Source: Isochrysis galbana (lineage: Eukaryota; Haptophyta; Isochrysidales; Isochrysidaceae). Taken from it: a stretch of DNA of 64,000 nt. This document shows positions 50,469 through 59,639 of this stretch, piece by piece. The notes below the pieces were generated by a model. The model made no database searches, was not told where the DNA came from, and was given only the letters and a program-made list of their open reading frames with translations. The stretch's first letter is position 1. Every line of letters starts with the position of its first letter. A program made the translations under genes and the position numbers. The stretch lies in assembly GCA_018136815.1 (NCBI GenBank), contig CM030940.1, forward strand, positions 3,094,601 through 3,158,600, given 5' to 3'.

Positions 50469-50952
50469 TAATGAACTAAAGATTGCAACATACAATCTGA
50501 ACGGAGCAAAACACAAACTAACATCGACCTTAGCGCAAGCGAGAATAGGAGGAGTCCACGTCCTCTATGCACAAGAATTGCACTATTATAACGATGGATG
50601 GCACCTAAGGGTGCGAAATTTGGCCCGGTCCCTTGGTTGGGACTGGTTTCAATCGCCCGCGTCTAGGGGCGACCCTGGATGCGGAGTGGCGGTAGCCATT
50701 AGAAGGGACAGAAGCGACGTAGTAGTGGAATCTTGGTCGGTAGTTATCCCGGGGAGACTGATAATAATTAAGGCTAAAATCGGACATGAAGTGATATCAT
50801 TCTCCTCAATATACCTTAATGCCCAGCCGAATAAGCGCAAAGACGAAATCCAAATATTACACGCGTCATCAGAAATACTCTCTCACACTATACTAGCGGG
50901 GGATTTTAATTGCGTAGAAAACGTTAACAGACCCCCTTCTCTCCAACTCCTG
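50461..50952 (+). pseudogene. LINE endonuclease (EEP/AP-endonuclease) domain, truncated
   Basis: The frame is +1 to ORF1 and open before it: KIATYNLNGAKHKL (the usual first motif), VLYAQELHYYNDGW (catalytic Glu motif), SRGDPGCGVAVAIRR, SFSSIYLNAQPNKRKDEI and LAGDFNCVEN (catalytic D-x-N). This is the endonuclease that nicks target DNA in non-LTR retrotransposons. At about 50945 homology ends at a dispersed repeat, so the reverse transcriptase is lost. Confidence 0.8.
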
Positions 50953-51120
50953 GCCAAAGCAGCGCGCGCGGCCTCCCCGGAACCAGCTTCTCCGTTAAAG
51001 AGGGAACTGGGGAAGGGGGAGGGGGTTGTTAGGGGTTAAGGTTGGGTAGTAGGGAGGTCCACGAGCACACTGCCTCACGTCGCACACGTAGCGGAAATTT
51101 TTAAGAAGATTTTTTTTTCT
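50953..51120 (+). repeat. Dispersed repeat segment, copy 2
   Basis: Nearly identical to 4935-5112; it interrupts the LINE. Confidence 0.7.
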
Positions 51121-51239
51121 CCCCCTCCTGTCGCCAGCCGCCCCCCTTCGCCCATTTGCTAACGCAAACGGGGCCCGTTTCTTACCGCACTCCATCGGGG
51201 GGGGTGCAAATCCCCCCCTCTCCCCCTCTCCATTCTCCT

Positions 51240-51655
51240 CCACCCCTCTCCCTGCGGCGCGTCGCCATGCGGCGCGCCACGGCCTGCTCTCAGAGGGCCT
51301 TTGGGAGCTCCCAGAGGGCCAGCAAGGGCAGCTCAGGGGGCAGTGGAGGCTGGGGCTCAGCCCCTGGCCCCCCCTGCCTCTCCCACGCTTGCCTCGCTGG
51401 CCATGGGAGCCGCCCAGAGGCATCTGTCTGCCTGGCGACCAGGGAAGGGGGGGGGTCAGCTCGAGGGCAGGCCCACGCAGGGCGTGGGAGTGCGAATCAC
51501 GGCCCGCGCCCACTAGGGGTCTGGGCCAGTGTGATGATTGCCCAGCCCCTGCCAAAGGGCAGGGGCTGTGGTTGATTGTACGGGCCCACCCGGGGGTGTC
51601 CGCGATGGAGAGAGGGGGGCGCGAGGCCCCCATTGACCCCTACTTATAAAAGTAG
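51240..51655 (+). repeat. GC-rich dispersed repeat, plus copy
   Basis: GGGGGCAGTGGAGGCTGGGG, CAGCCCCTGCCAAAGGGCAG and a terminal hairpin (51635-51655) parallel 1255-1580. Long frames here are compositional. Confidence 0.7.
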
Positions 51656-51815
51656 GTTGCGCCGTGCGTGCGCATAGCAACTTCCAGGAAGGTGCACGCC
51701 GTGCGTTCACTCTTTCCGCGGGGGAACTCTGGGCGCGGAGGGCGGGCGGGAACCCTGGGGGCACCCCCTGGGACCGGGGAATTATTACAGTATATGGCGA
51801 GAACACTAACGTAAA
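51656..51815 (+). repeat. Second copy of the right part of the 4.2-4.9 kb element
   Basis: GCCGTGCGTGCGCAT, TTCACTCTTTCCGCGGGGGA, GGGGGCACCCCCTGGGACC and AACACTAACGTAAACAACTGG parallel 4750-4910. Confidence 0.75.
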
Positions 51816-52039
51816 CAACTGGTCTGTCTGTCTTTTAGCACTCGCCCCTCGCTCCCCCCCCCTCCCCCCCCCTCCCCCTCTCACCGACCTACCAGAGAGA
51901 GAAGGCTCCTACTGCCTCCCTCCCTCCTCCCTCCTCGCTCACCCTCCAGCTCTCTCCTCGCCCTCGTCTTCCTCACGATGGTGGCGACTCGGCGCGCATC
52001 CGTACAGTCCTCCGTCCTCTCCTCTCGTGCTCCTGCTCG

Positions 52040-52267
52040 CTCCCCCATGTGGGGGGCCAGCATGGCTGCTGTGTGTGGTGTGGCCGGAGCCACGGGCCGT
52101 GTGGCGCGACGCGGGTCGCGCTCACCTGCTCGGCCTCTGATGGCGGGCGCGGTCGCTTCGACAGCGACTGCTCCATGGGGGCTTGGGGGCCGCCCTCGGC
52201 GGGGGGCCCTGAGGAGAGGAGGGGAGCGGCGGCGCGCTCCATGGCAACTGACTATAAAGTTAGTTGA
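52040..52267 (-). repeat. Inverted copy of the 45786-46035 repeat
   Basis: GGGGGCCAGCATGGCTGCTG ... CATGGCAACTGACTATAAAG is the reverse of 45786-46035. 51816-52039 between is pyrimidine-rich with no gene. Confidence 0.7.
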
Positions 52268-52694
52268 TCTCCCCCTCTAATGACATTCCTGAAGAGACAG
52301 GCACCACGAGAAAAAGACGACGCGTCAAAAACGAAACCCTCACATCATAACCAAAAGAAACGGGCCATCTAGAGGCACAGGAGGAAGGCGAGAACAGACC
52401 ACTAGGGGCTGGTGCACCCCCGCCCTACCGCCCTACCCAACCCCCCCACAACCCGAGTCCCTAAGCAGAGCACGAGGGGAGTCGCCGCAAGGCGGGAAGT
52501 GAGAGAAAGGAAGGGAAGTGGGCGTGGCTACGATAGTCGACTTCATAGCCGCGCGCGAGGCGAGAATATTAAAAGTTTTTTTTTCTAGCACACCCTTCCC
52601 CTTTCCTCGATGGCTTGCTTTGGGGGCATTGATTGCACTGCTTAGCAGCACGTGCACATCGATCGCCATCAAACATCATCCTCGATGAATGGAC
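52268..52694 (-). repeat. Dispersed repeat copy 5 (reverse) and 3' flank
   Basis: 52455-52590 reads in reverse as the CAATATTCTC family (GGCGAGAATATTAAAAG). The remainder is the 3' flank of the 715-aa gene. Confidence 0.55.
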
Positions 52695-54946
52695 CTAATC
52701 AACATCTATCTGCAAGTCAATGCACTTTCCCGTGTCGTCTCTATCCGATACAGAGAGGCGTACCGAGCGGCCATGTGGAAACGGAAGGTCAACAAGCTCT
52801 TCATCACCACCCCTGCTAGCGTTATGTTGCAGCAAGAGAGTGTGGTGTGTTGAGACCGCCCAAAGGAGGCCTAGGAAGATTCGCACCGGCGATACCTTCC
52901 CGGCTGCTACCGACACATCGCGAGCAATTCCACATGCAAACATTCGAGCCCTCCCTGCCTCGTCGAGTTGGACGCGAGAGCCAATCAGGCGACCCAGCTG
53001 GGGCACCGATAGCAAGCACACTCCAGGGACCGTGGCGACCGGACACCGCGTGAGAGCTGCCCCGTGCGAGCATCGCAACCCAGAGTCGACGTAGCATGGC
53101 GGAGCTAACCTCTCCTCCCCGTCACAGATCCACGGGGCTTGTCCGTCGCTCACAGAAGCTTCAGGCAGACTAGCTTTATCCTCGTACGCGTTAGTTTGAG
53201 GGCTGCACTTACCCAGTCGCCACTCTTTCAGCGCTTCGATTGACTTGTTGGCACCGTCATGAGAGGATTCCTCGGGCTGGGGCCATCTCCACGGACCTTG
53301 CCGGAGGCTCAAAAGCTTGTCCTCCTCGCTCTCAGTGCTAAGCATCTGCAATGGACTCACGTGGACGAGGTCAGCGATCCGACCTGGGGCGCAAATGGTG
53401 CGTTGCGGCTGGCGATTCACACGGCGCACCGGCTCGAAGATTCGTACGCCACGCTTGATGTTTGTGACAAGAGAGGACAATGCGAATCTCCACCCATGCT
53501 TGCTGTCATGGGTGAGCCGCTCGACATGCTCAAACTTGCGACACAAGTCGTGCACCTTCCCGGGCGGTGGCTCTAGATTGGCGTCCATCCTCTTTCGCAG
53601 GAAGGAACGAGCTGCACTGGAGGGCTGCCTTGAACTTCCCATCGCCGATGAGGCTGCTTCCTCCAGGTCGAAGTCTCCGATCGTGATGAGCGGTGTTGCG
53701 TTTGCCCGCTTTGGCTCCTTATCTACACGCTCGAACGTTTGCGCCCAGTCTTGCCAACACATGGTCAAGTTGATTGGAGGGCGTGCTAAAGTTTCAGCGA
53801 AGCCTTCCTCGTCGCTGGACGAGGATGACTCCACAATGATCCTACGCGAGCGAGCTCTCAGATCCCTCGGGACTGTGGCACCATAGGTGCTCCCCCGGGC
53901 CGAAAGATCACACTCATCCTCTTCATCCATGCGTGCGCCTTCCACTTTGTCGGCAGGATGATCGTCGGCAGTAAGAACTGCCACCGAGCCGAGTTCGGAA
54001 TCAGCGCCCAACGTCTCGGCGCTCCGCATATGGGCGTCGAGATTCTCGTCGAGCGTCGTCATGTCGACCGCTTGGCTACCATTCTCCTCGTCGGTCAAGT
54101 CGGCCAACCCACTCAACAAAGCTGCTTGGGCCTCGTGCGGCGGTATCAGTTGAGGCGGGACGGGTAGAAGCGTTATCCACTTCTGACTGCATGCTTCACC
54201 GTCCTCAATATTTATTGCTGTGGGAGAGAAGGCCTGCTCTGCTCCGACCGTTGATTCCCAGCAAGAGTGATTCCTTGCTGCGCACCTTTGGCGTGGCATC
54301 TTTGCTCTTGCTTGCGCACGACTCGGGTTGCTGGTAGCGCCGGTCATGAGAAGTGCAGCCAGCTCGAGCTTCATTGGGGGTGAGCAATCGTCTTCGCTCC
54401 ATCGTCGAGAGATCCACTCGATCGCGGTGTTGAAGCGCTCATACATGTAGGCCACGCACCCTGGCTCTTCTGCCGAGTGTCCAGCTTCCCGCTCATCGTT
54501 CAACTCGTCCTGTGCATCCCCACTCGGCCTCCGGGTTCGGGCTGTCGCCCGCAGGCGCTCCGTCTCGCGAAGGACCATTTCCGAGTCTCTGCGCACCTCG
54601 CAGGTCATCTCGTGCACGATGCGTAGACGGACAGCCACCTATTTGTGCCCGCGCGACAAAGGGCTTTTGAGCTTGCTGTTCCGTCGCACACAAGCCCCCT
54701 GTGAGCTCACGCGTACGACACATGCAGATGGACTATGTTCACCTGGGTAGCGGCATGAATAATGGCATCCGTATCCTCGCGCACGCCCTCCTCGGCCATT
54801 ACCACGTCAAATGAGGCAGTGGCAAATGTCTCGTATGAAAAGGCAGACGGCCGCCGGCGCTGGCTGCGGCTCATCTCGGCGTGTACCTTGGAGAGATTGA
54901 GGCAATTAGGGTCGATGCGCCAGCGCATGATTTTCGCAGGCATCAC
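52695..54946 (-). CDS. Unrecognised 715-aa protein, two exons
   Basis: Exon 1 is 54946-54743 (MMPAKIMRWRIDPNCLNL ... IIHAATQ) and exon 2 is 54638-52695. The 104-bp intron (CAG|GTGAAC ... AAATAG|GTG) keeps phase 0 and gives AATQVAVRLRIVHEM. Exon 2 is open for 648 codons. The first 130 residues are helical and charged (ERFNTAIEWISRRWSEDDCS). The middle (about 210-420) is acidic, with serine clusters (RRIIVESSSSSDEEGF) that look like casein-kinase-2 sites. It contains two more ordered blocks (LCRKFEHVERLTHDSKHGWR, LVTNIKRGVRIFEPVRRV) and has a folded C-terminal segment (ARMFACGIARDVSVAAGKVS, IFLGLLWAVSTHHTLLLQHN). No membrane segment or signal peptide, and no family recognised. Possibly nuclear. 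Confidence 0.65.
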
Positions 54947-55559
54947 GCCAGCCGGCTGCGGGTTGCAGGCCGGGAGGAATGGGTGAGGGCTGGGGCAGTG
55001 GGGAGCGGGGAAGGGAAGAAGGCGGACGGAGTGGGCCAGTCACCCGTTTTCCCGCCTTGGAAAGAAGTGGGGTGGTGCTTGAGGGGAAGTATTATTGTCA
55101 TTCGCTTGTGTCCGAGTACTTCAATAGAGTACAAGGTTCTTGAGGGTGCCAACCCTACGTGGGTAATACGTATTCATGTATTCAAAAATGGGCCCGCCAG
55201 GGCCCTTGAATACCGTATTCAAGATGTCGCCGCCGGAGGCGGCGGGCGGGCGCCGCCGTAGGGCGCATGGTGCGCCGGACGGAACTCGGACGTTGTATAA
55301 TTATTAATTGAAGCATTGTTTCCCAAGCATCTTAGCATCTTCAAGGTTTGATTAGGTTAGGTAACAGGTAACTCATCGTCAGGTATAATTGATTCCAAAC
55401 TCCCCCCCCCCCACCTCCTTGCCCCTTGCCCCTACACACTGTCACTCATACCACTACACAAACACACATGACATCTCTCCGATCAATTACGAACAGGAGC
55501 TAGCAGCGGCCGTCCGTGTAATTATAGTCAGCTGCGCTCTCAGACCGCCATCCGCGCGC
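54947..55559. other. Intergenic between the 715-aa gene and the hAT element
   Basis: ATACGTATTCATGTATTCAAAAA palindromic sequence (55167-55215, also TACCGTATTCAAGAT) and a GC-rich hairpin (GCCGCCGGAGGCGGC, about 55230). No gene. Confidence 0.45.
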
Positions 55560-57448
55560 TCAGACCATGAGATCATTGAGCTCCTCCTCACCACCCGAGC
55601 AGTTCGAGTCTGAATCAGACTCCCACTTCAGAGTCTGCCTCTTGTAGCCCCCGTGCTCCCGCTCCAACTTGGTACGTAAAGACAACGCCTCGTGGCAGTA
55701 CACCAAGCGGTCGGCGTTGTCGTGGCTCAAGCGGCTGCGCTTGTCAGACTTGATGGCGCCGTAGACCGACCAGTTTCTTTCGGCCGCTGATGCGCTCACG
55801 GGTTGGGCGAGAACGGAGCATGCCACACGCGACAGCAGCGGCACACCTTTGCCCCATTGAGACCACCAAACATTCGGGGGTAGCGCCTTAGCCTGCATCT
55901 GGACGATCGGCTTGTTGAACACACCGTTCATCTGCTGATACTCAGCCAGCTCCAACGACGTCGCGTGCGCGAGTGCTTGCACGGAGGGGCTCTCAATCGA
56001 CAGCGCGTTGGCTTCTGCCAAATTGCCTTCAGAAGTCAGCCTCCTCATCTCGTCACGAAGCGACATGCGCTCGATCACCGAAATGAGCGCCATCTGCTCT
56101 GTGGAGTCGGCGGCGACATTGATGTTTTCTGGGTCACGAGCATGGCCTGCAAGGTGCATGTCGGACTTCAGGTAAGACCACCGATAGGCGTGAATCGCGA
56201 GAGCCTCTGCCTTGTAGTCGACGGTTGAGTTCGCGATGGTGGTGCGCACGGCCCTCATGCGCGTGACGATCTTGCCCATGGCGGATGCGTTGCTGTCGGT
56301 GAGGCGCAACAACTTCACGACGGGAGTCATGATCGTGAGGGCATCCACGAGCGGCTTCCAGAACCCAGCCTCGTTGAGAATGATATGCTTAACCGGATCT
56401 TCATGCCCGCGAATGAGGGCGGCTGTGCTGGCGTTCGTGTCGCTGTCGCCGCTTTGGTAGTTGCGAAACACTTGTTGGCCGTACGCCGGCGACACCACGA
56501 TCTGCTGTAGCTCGGCTTTCAGTCGATGGAGACGGCCCATCTCCCTGGCCTTGCCACAGAAACGAGTAGCCTTCGCGCGATAAAGACCAATCTTGCGGTG
56601 GTGATTCTCCTCCGCTACCTCCCGCAGCTTTGCGCGCGCCCAACGTGCCTTGCCTCAGAACCTGTTGAGCACCTTGGAGACCATGCTGATGACCGACGCT
56701 ATCTGCAGAGTTGAAAGTGAGAAGTATGAGAGTGAATGAGTGAATGAGTGAATTGTGACACGGTTGACACGGCGACTGAGAACGCGGGGGCTGTACGCGT
56801 CACCTGGGAGATCTTCCCTAAGTCAGCCAGATAGAGGTTGAGCACATGTGGTGCACAGCATGTTGCGGTGATCCAGGGCATTTCGGTCTCAACGACAGTC
56901 CATGCCGCCTTCATCACCGAGCAAGTGTCAGTGCACAACTGAACGACGGAAAGCTTGCCGATGCGGGTGATCTCTTTCATCAGAAAGCGGGCTATGTCTG
57001 GGGCTTTCTCGGAGTCTTTGCTCGTCAGCTTGTACGTACCCTCGAAGTACATAGCCCTCGACACGCCGATCAAGAAGTTGATAAGATGCGTCGAACTTAC
57101 GTCGTCCCACCCATCGGATACAACGGTTCCGCCGTACTGCAACATCAAATCACGGACGGGCTTCTCTTCAGCACGAAGCCGCTTCGTGGTATGCACCAAC
57201 AAGCCGTCGAGCATCCGCGCACGATTGGGTGGAACGTACGATGCTGGCGCGGTTTTGAGTTTGGCGAAGGCTTTCTTGCACAACGTGCTGTCGATGACGT
57301 TGGCCGGAATGTTGCAGCCGTAGAAGAATTCCGCGATGGCGTCGTCCACATCGGCTGCGAGGGCCACCCCGCCGTGCTGCTCACAACCGTGTACGTTGGG
57401 TCGATGTAGGTGGTTTCGCACTCGCTCAGAGACACCTGGTAGCACCAC
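55560..57448 (-). pseudogene. hAT-family transposase, nearly complete, with one in-frame stop
   Basis: Exon 1 (to 56804) carries LQYGGTVVSDGWDDVSSTHL (catalytic DUF659-type Asp region), VVQLCTDTCSVMKAAW and ITATCCAPHVLNLYLADL (the conserved CxxH). A 101-bp intron (CAG|GTGACG ... CTCTGCAG|) leads to exon 2 from 56702. There a TGA at 56655-56657 interrupts an otherwise continuous frame (IASVISMVSKVLNRF, then GKARWARAKLREVAEENHHR). Exon 2 then continues to the dimerisation domain, PVSASAAERNWSVYGAIKSD and RLSHDNADRLVYCHEA, ending at 55560. The glutamate/dimerisation region is intact. No initiator ATG was found upstream of 57448, and the BED finger is not clearly present. Terminal inverted repeats were not identified. 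It was active recently, judging by sequence preservation. Confidence 0.82.
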
Positions 57449-58017
57449 TCGCTGGTCAGCTGGCCACGCAGCAGCGTGCGACCCGCTGAAATTTTTTATA
57501 TCCTATTCACGGGGCATTAGTAAAAAAAACAACCAAACCTGAGGTTGCATCCTCTCAGTCGCGGTGCCAAATTAGCCGCTCTAGCCCTCGGTGACTAGTG
57601 GTTCACGTAAGCGTCTTGAGTTTTGTGATACTTTCGTACCCATTGAAGTACAACATTACGAGTTGGACTTATCGTCCAATGTGCATGGAACCAGGCCTTG
57701 TGCTTGTGCACCTAGTGAGTTGGCGTCAAAAATTCCTCGTCATTCCATGTTTGTGCCTCGCATGAAGGGCCTCACTAAAATATACCGGAGAGGGGCCCGA
57801 TTGTATTTCGCGCACCGTCTTCGAAGACCTGAAATTCGGTATTTTTCGAAAATTTCGCCGGAGAACCCCCAATTTTTTTTGCTGATCCATCCTGCCGGAA
57901 CTTATAGGGAGCTTATTTAGCCCTTCATTTACCCATAGTATCCGCACCCCCATAGTGAGTGACCGGGCTACTATTGATCAGCAAAAGTTTGACTAGACTA
58001 TTAGTAGTACTAATTAC
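57449..58017. other. Flank of the hAT element
   Basis: Contains a plus frame (57591-57920) with protein-like text (CDTFVPIEVQHYELDLSSNV, RMKGLTKIYRRGARLYFAHR). It has an ATG but no known domain, and ends before the Stowaway-like element. It could be a small gene or an exon. Confidence 0.3.
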
Positions 58018-59027
58018 TACCTCCGTTCCATTACTCAGATGTCAAGGAGGCTTTAAACAATAACTGTCAGCTAGACACTAATATTGGGGCCCCGCCAAAG
58101 ATGTTAGAGGGGAGAGGGTACATTGGGGCTTAACATGAACATTTTGTTTCATCTCAATAGTGTGATTCGCACCTACGGACAAAGTCACAAAGAAAGGAAT
58201 TCTAATCAGTGTCAGTGTCCTCGAGCACATCACAGATCACGGCGGTGCGGCAAATCATACTCATTCGATCCCTCCACCTCAACGATGCGCGCCAACACCA
58301 GGCTTTAGTTATTGAAGAGAGCACTAAATTCTTCAGGGGGTGTATTCATGCTGAATGCTTGCTCACAATTGCACAGTGGCAAGGCCACCAGCACCCTTGC
58401 GGCATGCCGGCAGACGTTCCGCCTCAGCCAGCCGCCAGCTGATGATGTTCGGCTGACCTCAGTCGGATAGCGCGGGCCAACATGATACTTCTCCCACAAT
58501 GCCGCGTGCGCTCGCTGCCACTCCTTCCCATGCTTCGGCTCGGGCAGCCGCTCGCGCTCGTATGCTCGTATGCCACAGCAATTGCCGCCTGGCAGTTCGG
58601 CGTCAACGACCACTGCCACTTCTTGGACGGTGGGGCCGCATCCTCCTTGGGCGTGCTGGGCGGCTCAGGAGGCTGCTCGGGAGAAGCAGGACGGCAGCGC
58701 CTCACAAAGTCGCCACCGGTGCGCCTCCCATGCTGCTGGGGCTCGACCACCTTCAGGCGCGCCATGCGGCCCGGCTCTCGCGAGAGAGGCGGAGCGGCGA
58801 GAGCTTTCGTGGCAAGGCGATCGGCCGTGTAGCTAGGGGGCGCCAAAATCGTGTTTGATCAATACTGAAAATATAATATTCGGACGCCCTTGGTGGCTTT
58901 GGGTGCCAGATTTTTTGGTGGTCTTTCGCCCCAGTGTACCCGCTATTCCCCTCTCCACACGAATTTCTTTTATGTCAACTTTACTGTCCCTATTTTGGCG
59001 ATGCGGTTCAGTAATGGAACGGAGGTA
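58018..59027 (-). mobile_element. Stowaway-like Tc1/mariner element, about 1 kb
   Basis: TA|CCTCCGTTCCATTACT at 58018 is inverted as AGTAATGGAACGGAGG|TA at 59010-59027. CCTCCGTTCC closely resembles the CTCCCTCCGTTCC ends of Stowaway elements. On the minus strand, parts of a transposase N-terminal helix-turn-helix appear in two frames (SLTPNCQAAIAVAYEHTS; then LPEPKHGKEWQRAHAALWEK), so the transposase is frameshifted and truncated. Confidence 0.7.
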
Positions 59028-59205
59028 GTAGTAGTATTTATGTTGCGTACTTAGACAGCGCGAGCTTTAGTTTGCGCATGTGAACGCCGACGCGCGAACA
59101 CCGGAGAAAAGAAAAGAGTGAGGGTAGCTCCCCCCGCGGGGGAAGGAGCGACGCAACCCTCCCCTTTTCTCTCGCCGACACACACACGAAATGCTCAAGC
59201 TAGTC
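59028..59205. other. Short intergenic
   Basis: No gene. CCCCCGCGGGGG palindrome near 59130. Confidence 0.4.
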
Positions 59206-59365
59206 ACCGGGTTTCCGGGGGGGGAGATCTGGAGGTGAAGACGATGGCGTGATGGTGTCCGTCGGTCGGGTCGGCCACCCAATGCGCCGCGGCCGACGGC
59301 ACGAAAAACTCTTGATGAAAATCTTCACATAGGAACACTTCGTCGCGCCGCCGGGCGCGAAAGTC
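59206..59365 (+). repeat. Direct repeat upstream of the alkaline phosphatase gene
   Basis: GGTGAAGACGATGGCGT, TCGGCCACCCAATGCG and CGGCCGACGGCACGAAAA recur in the same order at 62107-62165, downstream of the gene. Confidence 0.75.
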
Positions 59366-59639
59366 CGTCGGTCGGTTGCTTCGTTAGTATGTCTTCTCTT
59401 CTTCTCCGAGACCCCGCCAGATACTTTCATGTGCCCGGGGTGGCAGGCGATCTAGGAGAAGATAGAGAGGAAACACGGGATGCCACGATGCCAATAGTTC
59501 TAGCGAGGAAGCCAGCAGCGGGGAACAGCTCTAGCGAGAAGAGAGCAGGGAAGAGAGCGACGTCCCCCTAGTCCGACGGTTGTTCTCCCTCCGACGCTTC
59601 CCTCGCCCTGCCCCCCACGTCAACTTCCTCCTCTCCCTG

